From Adiantum capillus-veneris (Eukaryota > Streptophyta > Polypodiopsida > Polypodiales > Pteridaceae), in contig CM043953.1 of assembly GCA_014529385.2 (NCBI GenBank), positions 91,023,842 to 91,087,841 on the forward strand: DNA of 64,000 bases, read 5' to 3'. Positions 29,549 through 42,928 of the stretch are shown one piece after another. The position numbers were made by a program, and so were the translations under genes. A model generated the notes under the pieces. It saw only the letters and a list, made by a program, of their open reading frames with translations. It ran no database searches and had not been told where the DNA came from. Each line of letters begins with the position of its first letter. Position 1 is the first letter of the stretch.

Positions 29549-30178
29549 GGGATGATTCACATGGCGAAGGAGGCAAGCAAGGTAGTCTTTTTTCTCAGCT
29601 TGTCTCGCTCGTCGAGGTCCATGGCAGCAAGGCGTGCATGGTTATCTCGAGGCGTGGAAGTTGTGACTCTCTAGCTTGGCCACTGGAAACTGCTCCTGCG
29701 AAACCGAGGAGGAGATCACGCGGGAAGGAGGCTAGCAAGATCCGCGCGGGAACAAACCCTATGCGGCAGGGAGGTGGTGTTTTCGATATGTGTGAAACAG
29801 GGAATTCTTCCCCTCTGCAGTTTCGCCTTGGCTTGCTGCCGGTTTTTCTTCACATGGACGACGCCTAGATCGACCTCGGCACCGTGCTCTGGGCGGTTTT
29901 CTTTCGTGCGCAGCAGCGACAGCGACCGCCATAGCTGAGGAAGGAGATTTCAAATTTTTTTTAAATTGGGCACCCTAATTTTGGGGTACCCACACCCAGT
30001 TAAGGGTCACAACCCACGGTAGGGCCATCCCCAGCGGGTGACCGACATGCTTTGGGGATTTTTGGCGGGAAGCTTTCCATCTCCCTCAACTTTCACAACC
30101 GTGAGCACCGCTTGAGACTCGGCAGTAGGGAATATCTGCACGGACATGAAACGTTTAGCATGCATGCTCATGCATCAT

Positions 30179-30478
30179 GCAAAACTTCGACGGCACGGCA
30201 AGCCGAGTCGCATGATTACCAAGAAGTGAGCACATCTCAAGCACTCCAAGCAAGCATCAAGCACTCCAAGCATGCACAGCTTGTGACAGTTTGAGCAAAA
30301 TTTCGACGGCACGGCAAGTCGAGTCGCATGATTAGCAAGGTATGCATAAATTTTATGTTTGATCGGTCACTGTTTTGAATGTTGCATAATTATATCATGC
30401 AACAGAAGTAAGCACACATCAAGCACTCCAAGCAAGCATCAAGAGACTCCAAGCACGCACAGCTTGTGACAGTTATTT
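30179..30478 (+). repeat. Tandem duplication in the 5.6-kb element, one copy with an intron-like insert
   Basis: Copy A (about 30179-30295) and copy B (about 30296-30478) share TTCGACGGCACGGCAAG, GAGTCGCATGATTA, CAAGCACTCCAAGCAAGC and CACAGCTTGTGACAGTT. Copy B has an extra 66 bp (30340-30405) that begins GTATGC and ends CAACAG, sitting at the junction GCAAG/AAGT that is continuous in copy A. Confidence 0.88.
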
Positions 30479-33400
30479 GAAGCATTCACATATTGTTGCC
30501 CTACATTATTGGCGGGCCAATTATTAGTTTCACGCCCACATCAAGCACGGCTTCTTGTTTCAGTCAATCATTTTTTTAAAGATATATAAACAATAGTCTG
30601 TACGACATACACTTTCATGTATAGTTGCTGACATGTACGACATGTTATGCACTTACTTTGACCTTGGAGTCCATACCACTATTTTACGATGATGCGACCT
30701 AGACGGTGAGCACGTCGGGCAACATGTAAGACAGGTAACCATAGCTTGTCTACATGCCACTAGGCAATGAGTCTATGTCTACAACTTTCATATGGCATCA
30801 TGTCTACGGATTACATTAGCCTACAAGGATTACAAACATATTCTTATGTTGCTAGAGTTGGTATGACAAGCTCTCTCAAGGAGATTCAAGAATGCATGGC
30901 ATGTTATTTTGAAACGCTTGTAGTGACTTACGGTGCAATGATGGTCGTTGCTCATGGTAAAGTCACCTCTTCCTTGAAACTATCTTACTGGCACCTATCC
31001 ATCTTTATTCTATATGTATATGATGGTTAGGAAGCAGTGGCTTTCATGTCATGGTATGCTTCTCAGTTATCCAATCGGAGTCATACACAAGAGGTGTATG
31101 AGCTGATTGCACATCCTATGAAGTTTGTGAGTAGCTTACGTTCTTTTATCTATCTAGAGTCCTTTGAACTTACTGCCATGGATGCCATGTCTTTGTGCAC
31201 ATATGCACACTCCCAGTTGCGAGGTCTTATGAATACTACAAGTGGTTTCTGACATGTAAAGTATGTTCCGTTTGTATCTACGAGACATAACCTATGAATT
31301 AAAGCATACTCCTCGTCACAAGGTGGGCAGAGTGGTCACACAAGGTATATGCTCTACTGGAGTACTAGTAGACCATCGTATGTAACATGTTGGTTGGGAT
31401 TTTCTTGCTTGCATAAATTGGTATCCCTCCTTCTCGCATTAAAGGCATGCTCTATGAATTGGGCATGACCTCGTATGTTGAGTAAGGGTACATATTTTTT
31501 GATACCTGAAGATGCTAGCTCGCCCGTGATTACATCTATTATGGTTTACGTGCTCCAGAGCTACATGACACACTACTACGAGCATGTGTTAGAAATTTCA
31601 ACAGGGAATATGCAAGGCGTAATTCCAGGGGTTGTCCCATTGGGACTTTTTAATACTTTGGTGAGACACGCTTTCTCCTCTATGTGGGAAAAAAGAGTTG
31701 TGTTCAACTCTCTTGTCTTCGAGATAACCTCTCATCAAGCAAAGTTTGTATGCTAGGTATGCACCACATGTAAGGCATGTGGGGAGTTGTAAGATGCAAC
31801 ACTAGAGCTGCTTGAGTTGTTGTTATTTCTCGACTTGTGCAAGACACAACTAGGATTTGGTAAGCAAGGCTTGTCCGACTTCAAGCTAGGCTAGGAGCCA
31901 TGAACTTCTCTTGTGAACATCTAGTTGGTTCACTGCAGTGTTGGGATTTAAAGAATGTCTACCCTCATTATGCACAAAGTTGCAAGTGTGGTATACACTT
32001 GAGGTGTTTTGCCCTTACATGCAAGGCATGAGGATCAATTCAGCAGATGGATGACACTTTGTCTTGGTGGTTCTTTTACCATAATTTTGACTATGAGTTA
32101 CACTATTGTACGTCACTTAGATACGAGTCTCATGACTATGAGTCATTCCTGTTTTCTTGTGAGGTGTTTCTCTTCTCAATGCCTCAGAGATGGTGTCCTT
32201 TTTCTATACGATAGTTCAAGGCGAGTACGACTCTTCATTAAGCTTGCTTTTATGTGTAAACAATCTATACGACTTACCATTCTCTTGTAGGTAGTCCTAG
32301 TCTGAAGATCAAGGTCACGGCATCTTGTCTATAGCATTCTATAGCCTTAGGTGGTTATAATGCTTTGTGGTCATGGTACCACTGTTTTGGGGTAAGACCC
32401 GGCGGGTGATTGTTACATCACCCCATAGGCATTGAGGATCATAGTTCGATCTGCATTGAGGATCACAGTTGATCTCTCCCAGTTATACTTTCAAGGAAAG
32501 AATTACGCAATCTACCACGCGGTAGCAGACGAACACACTTTTCAAGTTGATTCCACTCAATTTGTACACGGTTAACTATGTTGATTACCGTTATCTACTA
32601 GTTGAGAAATTTCTACAAAGAGTCTTATCAAGGGGTTTGACTACGTAGATTCTAATCCAAGAGCTTGGATTGCAAAGGCAACACCCAGGCTTCCGAGTGC
32701 AATGCTATTTGTTTTTTCAGGTAGGGGACGTGCTCCTCTCCATTTGAATACAGGTAAGTGAACATTACGTTCAAATCTCCAGGTATGCATCTATTGATTT
32801 GGTGTTATTCCATTTTTAGTATGCTTTGCTTGGTTTTTCAAGACGTATACGTACGCTTGAATGTTACAGAGTCATGCCAAGGGCATGTCGGCACGAAGTA
32901 TTTTGGGCCAAGTATCCAATCTATTTTTCTGCCTTATGCTGTTATGAACCTACTTGTAGGGTTCAATTTGGCACATGTTGTCACATGGGAGACAACATGG
33001 TCTAGGAACTCAAGGAGTTCGGTTTAGCCAGTGTGGAGCAATGAATGAGGGTCCCTCTCACTCTTGTCGTAAAGTGTTTAGAGCTACCTCCACACACAAT
33101 TACATCTTGTACTTGTAGGATGTTCTTTTTCAGACATCCTTAGTTGAGACATATTCCACATGTGGCGAATATGAGTCTCTGGACTGACACTGGCGCCATT
33201 ATGTCAATTATGTGTCACGACAAAGTCCCTAGGTGCTGGTCACATCTGTTTTCTAGACCATTTTTAGCACGACGTATCAGGATCAATTTCGTGGCCAGAA
33301 ATTGTCGGATACTTAGAATGACTTGTTAGGATACAAGTACTGCTAAACAACATTACAGATGGTTGTTTATACATATAGCAAGGCTATAAGCTGTTAATGA

Positions 33401-34590
33401 AAAAGTTTCATTGACTACATCTAGAAGTGATCAATGTTTCACCTTTTATTGTGATTCAGACGTTTTAGCAAGGCTTGCAAAAGATTGCAAACTAAAAGTA
33501 TTTAGTTTCTTTTCAGAACTATTTACATTCTTTTTATTGCGTGCTAGGCGCATCACATTTGCCATAAGTATTGGCAAGCATCATTATGGATATACAGGTT
33601 CGGTTAGTTTTTGCTAAATGCATGCACACTAGGTGTTATGGGCCCTAGTGTTTAGCAAGGGCTGATTTGGAACGGCATGCATATTCCACAGATTGTTGCT
33701 TATGAATCATTTTGCACTCTATGTGCACTATCTCTCTCAGATTACTTTTGTATCCACTAAATCACCAATAGAGGTCATGGCTCGGTTTGGGCGTTTGTGG
33801 ATTTTTTCAAGTTAACCACGATGGTTATTTCGGACATTGTTGATTCTTCACCAATGTTAAACACTACTGTGATTTCCCGTTCACCAGTCATCTGGGACGA
33901 CTGTCTGTAAATTGTGAGGAAAACACACCTCAGTACTGTCAGTTATCCAAGGGGATAGGCAGATTATAAAGATTACAAAGAGTAATCTTGTGATAAAGGA
34001 TATGCTAAGAGCATACGTTAACACAACGCATTTCTAAATAGATGATTTTCTCCCTATTCTAGAATTTGCTTAAGTACGATTTTCGACTTTGAACACCTCT
34101 TGTGGTGGGGTTGGAGATTGTGTCAATACTTTCATACGTCAAGGACTTACAAGGTGTGCTGACATAGCATGTTGGCAAGTAACCTTCATTAGGGATGAAC
34201 ATGTAACGGACTGTTCAAGATACTCACGCGAGTAGGAAATATGGCTTACAACTGCATGGAAAGTTACGCCAAGGTTTCCTTGCATTATTCTAGTACCTTC
34301 AGAAGATCTGAAAACTGGTTATGCCTTTGGACAACTCTTAGTTGTGGTTACTCCTTTACAACACTCAAGTGAGTTATAAATGGAGTTACCATTTAGATCC
34401 AAGTGGTTGCAAACGGACAACAATGTTGAAAATCAAGATATTCATTTTGGTTTCATTGAACCTCCTCATTGCACCAGTTATCGGTCATACAGACAACTAG
34501 CTCACTTATGGGACGCCAATAAAAAAGAACACCAGTATTCTTAAGAAGATGTTACTACTTGTGTTTTCGAGGACGAAAACTCTTCCTTAA
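30479..34590 (+). other. Non-coding interior of the 5.6-kb element
   Basis: Several frames of 60-93 codons occur (for example 30767-31030, 31475-31756 and 32009-32290), but none has a recognisable domain and they do not join into a longer protein. I see no protease, RT or integrase motif. Confidence 0.5.
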
Positions 34591-34601
34591 GGGGGAAGTA
34601 A
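34591..34601 (+). other. Polypurine tract of the 5.6-kb element
   Basis: GGGGGAAGTAA directly before TGTCAGG of the 3' LTR. Confidence 0.8.
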
Positions 34602-34773
34602 TGTCAGGACACGGGTCCTGTACCCTAAGAACTAGGCTAGGCAAGGACTACGGCCAAGGGCCGGGCTAGGCAGTGTGGACAGGGGATTTGTCTAGGGCAA
34701 GGGGCTAGGAGCCCACCTATAAAGGGAGGTTGGGAGGAGGATCCAGGAGAGCCTAGTTGCCTAGTTTCTTATA
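34602..34773 (+). repeat. 3' LTR (172 bp) of the 5.6-kb element
   Basis: Matches the 5' LTR except for six transitions and is followed by the TATTT target duplication. Confidence 0.93.
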
Positions 34774-34858
34774 TATTTAGTAATGATTTACATTGGTCAA
34801 ATATTTATTGTAAGATAATTTTTTAAGTCATGCAAATCATGTAGGAGGAGGTTCCTCT

Positions 34859-37150
34859 ATGTGGACTAACAAAGCTAGAAAAAGAAAGGCAAGTGAGTTG
34901 GGAACCAAGCGTATGAAATCATTGTCTGACACATTCCTACTTGACATGTATTACGAGCCAAAAGGATCCTTTATTTTTTATCTTGATGCTAAGAGATATC
35001 CATCGATCGATGTTGACGATGAAATCACGCAAAAATTGGGACCTTTTATGGTAGGAATTGATTACTAAGTTTGAAGTAGAGTTCAAAGACACTTGTTGGG
35101 CAGATTTGTGTGGAAAAATGCTATACACTTGGGATGAAAATCACAGATTGGCCTCTTGGACGGGGGGTCTTGAAAGAAAGTATGTTTCTGTGTTTTGTAT
35201 TGCTTTTGCAATATTTCATTAGTTAAAACAATCCTCCAAGAGCGCTTGCACTTTGCTATTTTTAGGCGCAGTAAACAAGTCAAAAACTTTAATATAATAA
35301 GCACCAAAATTTTGTTTATGTTGTCAGATGAGAATAGGCCGGATAGCATTTTCAACCTTATGCAACTTTCTCGCAACTTCAAGAGAACCATGTATACATC
35401 ACTCCCTTGGTTTCTTGAGTATAGGGAGGACATCTTTCCTCTGAACAAAGAACTGGCACAAAATGATGCTATGAAGGACAGAGAGAAACATGCTCGTGAA
35501 CAAGCTCCTCCCTCAACCACCTCCAAATTTTACTGCTGCCGAGGAAGTTCCTGTGAAGCCAACAATTGCTAAGTCCAATGTGAAGGTTTTGCAAAGAGAT
35601 GATACAACAACTACACCTCAGGTGTGGAAATGAATTCTTTCATATCAAAACTAATTATTAATTTGTTGCTTGTCAAGTTGCTATTTTTTTTGTTCTGTAG
35701 CTTCCTAGCACTTTATTATTATGCAGCTTCAGCAACCTACAAAGATTGGAGGCTCACAACAACATGTTCACACAAAGAAAAATAGTAGGTTTCAATGCAA
35801 TTATTTCCTTGTGAACAAACTTTCATAGTGATTATGTAGCTTGAGATGAGTAATTGTTTTTTTGGTCTTTTTTTGCTATTAGGGAGAAAGGTAATTTGCA
35901 TGACCTCTAAGGACATTATTAACTTCACAAAAAGTTTGGAATAGAGATACTCGATGTGTAAGTTCTACCAATAGTGACGCACTCATTATCTGGTAGGTCT
36001 CCCAATTCGAGAGTTGGTAAATTTATGGGATATCTTAAATAATTATTATTGAGGTGTTTTTTGAGTTAATCCTAAACCATGAACATATGATCTTTCTAAT
36101 GTTTCAAATACTAATGGCGGTTGTGCTCAAATTGAACATTATAGTCCCAACAAAACAAAGTAAGAGACGAAGAACGCTTTATTAAACCTCATCAAGCCAC
36201 ATGTAGTTGAGAAAGGCCTTGTGAGATTTGTGAGGAGTTGTTTGTGGATTCTATGATTAATGCATTTATTTTATTCCTTCCCACCAATACTCCTGTGCAT
36301 GGGCTGGCATATACAATGGTTCCACAGTGGAACTTTATGGATGTGTGCCAATTTGGTCGTTTGTTCCAGCTTGCACATGCAATGGAAAATGATAGAGGAG
36401 TATTTGTCATTGTGTGCCAAGCAGATGATCATGCAATGGTGAGAGACATCACAGGAACTGCTGGATGGAAAGAAGACCACATCAACGTGAGTCTACATGA
36501 CACCGATTTGTGTGCTAAGCAATTGATCATGCAATGGTGAGAGATGTCACAGGAGCTATCGGTGGCAAGAAGACCACATCAACATGAGTCAGCAAGACAC
36601 CTATTTACAAAAAGGAAAACATAATTGTGCATTCATTGCTCATCTCCGTGATAAAGAAGGGGCTACCATCGTCATTGACAACCATTGAATTACCACAAGA
36701 GGATATTTGGTTTGATCCTCAAGGAGGAAGAATGGACAAAACAAGAAGATGACACTCCAGTTAGAGGTAGATTAAGGCATTGTAAACAAGTGCAAATGTG
36801 TTTCTCCTTAAAAAGACCATTTTTTTGCAGGAGGCATGGAACACAGACATGGTCTAATGTGGCAAGTGCTCACACAATACACAAGGAAACATGGCATAGT
36901 GGTGTAGTAGGTGGAGATTGTGGGACGTTGGTATTGCTAAGGAGCAATGGGATGAATGGTTACCATTTTTTAAGACAATGAAGAGTATCCTAACAAACTT
37001 CAGACTATCTCGGACAAATAGGCCATTCACTTGAGAGGGATGCAAGAAGGGGGAAAAACGAAAGTGATTGATTTGGATAAGATGACTGAAGGAGCATGCA
37101 TGGTGTCGAAGCCAAGTATTGTAGAGCTAGAACCACCCGCCTATTGAGTA
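34859..37150 (+). pseudogene. Decayed multi-exon protein-coding locus, family not recognised
   Basis: Protein-like stretches follow one another on the plus strand in shifting frames. 34859-35068 has FLLDMYYEPKGSFIFYLDAK. 35067-35220 has DTCWADLCGKMLYTWDENHR followed by LASW, where ENHR resembles the GNHR motif of ParB/sulfiredoxin-fold proteins. 35320-35490 has NRPDSIFNLMQLSRNFKR and LPWFLEYREDIFPLNKELAQ. 35505-35621 continues one base out of frame (FTAAEEVPVKPTIAKSNVKV) to a donor-like CAG/GTGTGG. 36240-36540 has PQWNFMDVCQFGRLFQLAHA and GVFVIVCQADDH. Later pieces up to about 37080 include YHKRIFGLILKEEEW-like and KVIDLDKMTE. The consistent order and strand suggest one old gene or mobile-element gene. 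I cannot name it, and the ParB hint is tentative. Confidence 0.4.
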
Positions 37151-37330
37151 GATTAAAAATGTGTACTTGAGTTAGCCCAATATGACCTTTGAAATTCTTA
37201 AAGGCAGTCTGAAGTCATGAAGATCAATGTATCTGGCAGAACAAGATGCAGAAGAGTCCGACAACACACTTCTTGCTTGTTGCGGCTACAATAACTAGCT
37301 TTGTTTTTGCCTTTACCCCTTACTATATTT

Positions 37331-37945
37331 TGTTGGAGATAGTTTGAATTAGCTTGGTCTCAGGCTTTATACATTTGATTGAGGGGAGGTGTGCAATATC
37401 TCTTGATTAGAGATGTTTAGTCTCTTAGACGGGAATGGTCTCCTAGATTGGAGATGTTTGTTTTCTCCTAGATTGGATTGTGTCAGCATTGTCAGAGATT
37501 GTCTTCTAAATTGGAGCACGTCATAGTCTAAACCTCAAGGGGAGGGGTTTTGAGCTTTATCCTATGCTTCGATATGTATCACCTCTTGTATAATGGATTC
37601 TTAGAAGGTAGGTTTCATGTGGTAACATGTTGAAAAGACACCTTAAGTGTGGTATAGATTTCTAGAGGGTGGGGACTCACCTAAACTTAGTAAAAGGGTG
37701 CATAAAAGGGCTTAAAAGTGAGTACCCATGAGTTCTCTACTAGATTTGAGCTATTTTGGAGCCTCTTATGGTGTCATCTATGATGCAAGATGAGATGTCT
37801 ACTCTAGCTCTATATAATTAGCCTCTTTGCACTCATTTTCATTCAATCTAGTGATCATGTTGTGTTTAAACTCTACTTTAATCTCTATTTTGTGATTAGC
37901 ATGGTAATTCCACGAATGGTTCTCTATTTTATCCTCCCTGATCTC
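37331..37945 (+). repeat. Copia-type LTR, plus orientation
   Basis: The sequence starting TGTTGGAGATAG and containing a TATA box (CTCTATATAATTAGCC near 37809) is similar over its last about 350 bp to the reverse complement of 46666-47081. Shared phrases include GGAGCCTCTTATG, TTGCATAAAAGGG-like and GATGAGATGTCT. Copia coding remnants follow from about 38187 in the same orientation, which supports a 5' LTR role. Ends are approximate. Confidence 0.55.
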
Positions 37946-38186
37946 TATAATAGCTCATTGAGTAGTGATGAAAGGGGAGTGGGATAGCCAACTCCTGATG
38001 CCAAACTTCCTCTATTGAGAAGGGCAACTTGAGTTTTTGGGCTACTTGAATAGTTTACGCCAAGCATAGACTACATTATGCCAAAAAACTATGGATAGCC
38101 CACCTACTTTGTGAGGTCTATGTTTACGGGGTGACAATCTTAAATGGGAGTGTGCTATGAAGTCAAAGATAGATTTTTGTTGAAGA

Positions 38187-38650
38187 ATCAAACTTGGGAC
38201 TTAATACCTTTGCCAAAGGGGAAGAATGATTTGTTTCGTAAATGGGTCTACAAGTTGACAATCACACCCAAACGATGCACAACATAATTATAAGGCGAAT
38301 AGTTGCACCAAGCACAAGCATGGTATAGATTTTATTCATGTCTCTTGTTGTCAAAATGACTACCTTGCAATATGGATACTTTTTGTTTTGGGTTCTATAG
38401 AGGAGGACATGGAGCCAACTTGCCAATGGATGTTAAAAAAAAAAGTGTTACACGGTACATTTAGGAGGAGATTTAAATGCAATAGCCAAAGGTTTTGTTG
38501 AGACATGTAATGAGATGTTCATGTGTAAGAAGTTTGTATGATTTTAAGCATGCAATAGTTATATTGATGATAAACTTGCAAATATATTAACCAAAAATCC
38601 ACTCTTTAAGAGTTTTCATGCTGTTGAGTGCTTATGGTCATTGCATAAAG
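38187..38650 (+). pseudogene. Internally deleted copia remnant (RT start and pol C-terminus)
   Basis: The start reads QTWDLIPLPKGKN, then KWVYKLTITP, the beginning of the copia RT domain. It decays after about 70 codons. From about 38555 the frame gives DDKLANILTKNPLFKSFHAV, the usual copia C-terminus (DILTKxL form). Everything between, including the catalytic YVDD box, is missing. The remnant follows the LTR at 37331-37945. Confidence 0.6.
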
Positions 38651-38950
38651 ATTTAAAGTCTTCATACCTTGTATAGTGCTTATGGGCATTGCATGGAGAC
38701 CCATTGTGTAGAGATCCATGCTCTACATATCTTGTATATCTAACCATAGCTCGCTAAAGTCACATCAATATTTTGATTGGGAGGGTTAATCATAAAGGGA
38801 AATTGTGTCATGTTGTCCACCCATGTCCGACAGGCCACCCAATGCACTACCATACCTAACCTTATTCTTTATCCATAGCAAAATGAGGAAGCCACTTTGT
38901 GAGCTACGATCATTACAAAGCGAATTATCCAAATCCTAATCTGACTCTCC

Positions 38951-38952
<2 letters not shown>

Positions 38953-38997
<45 letters not shown>
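38953..38997. repeat. (TG)22 microsatellite
   Basis: About 45 bp of TG repeat. Confidence 0.98.
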
Positions 38998-38998
<1 letters not shown>

Positions 38999-40776
38999 CC
39001 ACATGACGTCTAGACTAGGGGTTTTTCCTATGGAGTGATGTGCGGAAAAATCCACAACCCCACCACGGTTATCCATCCTTCTACTTTATCTTTGTCTTCT
39101 GACTTTACTGCTTCGTCATTCTCAATGCCATTGTTGTTGCACTAGCTTTCTTATGAGCTTTATTGAATGTAATTGCAAGGATAAATAACACTAATGAAAA
39201 ACAAAAAACTCTTTCTAATGCTCCTCCCTTGAAGGTAAATCTCCCTTTTGTTTTCTCTCCTCACAACTTACTATGGTTTGGAGCGGTCTTTGCACTTGGA
39301 CACTCTCCAAGGCTAGCATTTGGACTTCATACAATAGCACGATGATAGCATCCTTGTAGATTATTGTGACATACATTGCAATGTTACGCTTGATTGCAAA
39401 AAATTTAGTTGATAGCATGGTAGAGAAAGAGATGATGAATTTTTGTTTTAAAATCCTATTAGATAGGCTTTGAAGCTTTGAGGTTGGACTCCACTTGATA
39501 GTATAAATCTTCCTTTGATGTCGTCAATGGTGACCTTGAATCTTTATTGAAGAAAATTCATGAAGCCTTGATGAGATTGATGAATCTCCTTGTGAACAAT
39601 CCCCTTGAATGAAGCTCTCGTGTCCCTACTAAAGGGCATGGAGGTTTTGCGCATGGCCTTTAATGGACTTGAATCACCTTATAAGTTGATTTGAAGACCA
39701 ATTTTCACGTCCACCCACTTCCTAAAAATGGCCGAAGGACTTGAGCCCATGACCAAGAGTCCTCAATGCACTATTTTAGGCGAGCTAAGCAAACTCACCC
39801 ATGTGGACACCTTGTGTGAGATCTCCCTCTTTTAAGTTTTGGTTTTCCAAAGGGTACACACACTTTTTTTGTAAAGCTAATTTGATAAATTACAAGTGGG
39901 AGACCTCAAAATGAGGAAAATCCACCAGAAAGATAAGATACAAATCTTTAAAATCAAACATTGAAGAGTTATAAGATGTTAAGGGATATGTCCCTGACAC
40001 CAAAGGCAAAATGTAAGGATTGCTAAGCAAAATCTAGAACGAAGGAAAAGGATCTGCCTTTTGTGGTGATTTGTTTTCAATATAATCATTCTCAACATTT
40101 AGATCCAAGGTTACTCCCTTGCTCTTATAATAGAGCTAAAACCTGGGACATTCAATCTTGGTAGTGGCTTAAGCACTTAAAGTGGACAAAACTACATATG
40201 TGTTTATCTGGTTTATGATTGTGTTTATTGATAATAATTTGACCATTTTTTGTTTGCTTGATTGCATTGTTGTATAGTCACAATGTATCATACTATCTTG
40301 TAAGTTGTTATCATCAATGAAAAATTATTTTTTGACAATCTATTGCTTACATTTTCTAGGTTGATGACTCTTTATGAATGACACACTTATAATGTAGGTA
40401 CTCCATACATCATGGCTGGTACAACAAAAATCACATTGGCACCACAAAGACCATAGTGACCAACATCTAATCCATGTGAAGAAGATTGCAAATCGTTGAA
40501 GGGAGGTTGGGAGAATGACAAAAACCCAGAATCTTTTGTGGAAAACTGCTAAGGGAAATCGCAGGTGCATACATGCAAATTGTGATCAAGGAAGCCTTGG
40601 GAAAGCGAAAATCCCAAAACAGATTGCTGACAGTCTCATCATAGATGGAACATCTGACACAATGAGAAGAGCTGATGTCCGAAAAATAGTAATCGAACAC
40701 CAAATTGAGAACTGCTCAGAAAGCACTTGTTTAGGCAACAGTTTCAACAAACCTCTTTCCAACATAACGATAAATT
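38998..40776. other. Unassigned intergenic sequence
   Basis: No supported gene. The minus-strand part 40467-40776 may be a decayed downstream part of the LINE fragment at 40777-41105, because SLSSFPQKILGFCH-like sequence lies where LINE RT would continue, but no RT motif is clear. Confidence 0.35.
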
Positions 40777-41105
40777 CTATTTAGACCACACAATATTCAT
40801 CATGTAGAGCAAAGATTCTTTTAAAGGCTCCCAAAAAGAGATTAAAATTTCCATAGTGAGCCCATCCCAACCAAGGGAACGCCATTGGCCGAGAGCAAGT
40901 AATGTTGAGTGCAATTCATTTTTTGTAGAATCTGCTTCCATTGATAGAGCATCTTGAGGCAAGATAATCGAATGCACCGTAGATAATAAAAGCTGGCGTG
41001 CATGAAGATTTTCCGTCAATGCCGTAGGAGGAGTAGCAAAGACATTTAAAATATGGAAGACCATGGCATCCACAAGCTCTCGTTTTGAGGATGTCCAATG
41101 CTGGA
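40777..41105 (-). pseudogene. LINE reverse transcriptase N-terminal fragment
   Basis: The minus-strand frame contains ELHSTLLALGQWRSLGWDGL and TMEILISFWEPLKESL, the start of the non-LTR RT domain (typical form ALxxLPxGKSPGPDGLPxEFFKxFW). The catalytic core is not found in frame downstream. A copia element in the same orientation begins close upstream at about 41110, so the LINE may have been its target. Confidence 0.65.
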
Positions 41106-41247
41106 ATTAGGTTTGCAGGGAAACACACACAGCTTGGAGAAGACAAAATAAGCTCAAGGCACACAACAGAGAGTATATTACTTAGTGTGTAATGGAAAGA
41201 TAAGATGGCCCTAGAGCGTATATACAATGCACGGGGAAAATAACCTC

Positions 41248-41995
41248 CTAGTGAGGGAAAAAATGCCCGATAGTCCTAAGTGTGTTCACACACATCACTA
41301 CCACATGTATATGGTAACAAATCCCCCTTGGGAGTGATGCGGTGAACGAGAGCTGGTACATAGAGTATAGGGAAGTGCCATGCAAGCATAAAAAATTGGG
41401 TTTCTCGCAACTTACAATGTACTCTGACTTTGTCAGTGTGGATGATGTTCGCACTGTTCTATCCAACACCCAAATCAGCCACAGGCATATGAGCTATACA
41501 CACTCAACTGTAGCTGTAAAGATTTCCATGTACTCAGCCTCACAACTAGAAGTGGCAACAATAGGTTGCTTCTTACTTAACCATGATATGCATGAACTAC
41601 CGAGCATGAAACAAAAACCACTCGTGGACACTTGCGTGTCAAAACAACCAGCCCAATCCGAGTCTGAAAAAGCATGTAAATCTGGCAAAAATGATCCCCC
41701 CTTGGGATAAAACAACCCAAGATGTCAAGTGCCACTTAAGTAACATCCGCTTGATAACCTCTCAATGCTTAGACCCTCGGCTATTCATAAATTTGATGAC
41801 ATGTGAGACTGCAAGCTGAATATCCGGCCTCGTATTGTATACATAAATAAGGCATCCAACAACAGTTTGGTAAAGAGTGACATTGGCACAATCACCAACA
41901 TCATGAAGTCTCAATTCCAAACGTGTTTCCATGGGAGTGGCAATAGATTTGCAATCCTCAAGTCCAAACTTACATAGCATGATCACCAACATCAT
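41248..41995 (-). pseudogene. copia RT connection and RNase H
   Basis: 41995-41762 has KSIATPMETRLELRL, YQTVVGCLIYVYNTRPDIQL and 41715-41494 has FSDSDWAGCFDTQVSTSGFC and SKKQPIVATSSCEAEYME, the standard copia RNase H blocks. The 41469-41248 frame is a decayed tail. Confidence 0.85.
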
Positions 41996-42928
41996 GAAGA
42001 CTCAATTTCAAACGTGTTTCCATGGGACTGGCAATAGATTTTCAATCCTCAAGTCCAAACTTACATAGAAATGTCTCTATGTAACTTGTCTGACACAAGG
42101 AAATACCACCATCACACTACTTAAACTATATGCCCAAATAATAATGCAACAACCTCAAATCTTTCATCTTGAAAGTAGCATTTAAATCAGCCTTAAATTC
42201 AGCAATATGTGCCTCATTCAAACCATGATTAGAAAATTATCCACATATAGAACAACGATGAGAAGTGCATCACGCTCAAGCTTCACATACAAAGTGCTTT
42301 CTGTTGTACTGTTATAAAAACCTCATTTGACCAAATGAGTGTCAGCTTTCTCATACCAAGCATGAGGAGACTCCTTCAACACATATAAAGCTTTCTTACA
42401 TTTGCACACTTTATCCTCTTGTCCATTCTTGACAAAACGGTGAGGCTGTATTACATAAACTTCCTCAAATATATCACCATTCAAGAAAGCAGTAACATTG
42501 TCTGATTGATGTACATCCCAACCAAAATGAGCAGCCAATGCACATAGAAAATGCACAATAGTTATACGACAAGTGGGAGCAAAGGTCTCTTCATAATCTA
42601 TGCCTTTTTGTTGTGTATAGCCTTGTGCAACAAGTCAAGCCTCATAGCGATCAATATCACCATCCGGCTTATGCTTCAACTTGTACACCCACTTTGTACT
42701 AATGGCCTTTTTCCTAGGAGGCAAATCGCATAAGGCCAATGCGTCATTTTCTATAAGTGCATCATATTTAAGATTGCATGGCAACCATCCAATTTTGTGA
42801 ATTATACAGAGGTTCCTCAACATCACATAAATTGGAAACAACCAAAGCATAGCAATCTGATGCATAAGATGCATGGCAAGAACCTGAATGAGTATGACTA
42901 GACAAACAGGCATCCAATTTAATGTCAT
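41996..42928 (-). pseudogene. copia reverse transcriptase
   Basis: The RT start AISTKWVYKLKHKPDGDIDR (42928-42635) is followed by HQSDNVTAFLNGDIFEEVYV, KKALYVLKESPHAWYEK (42556-42323). In the catalytic YVDD region (about 42250) the sequence is degraded (LYVDNFLIMV-like), so the copy lacks a clean active site. Confidence 0.8.
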
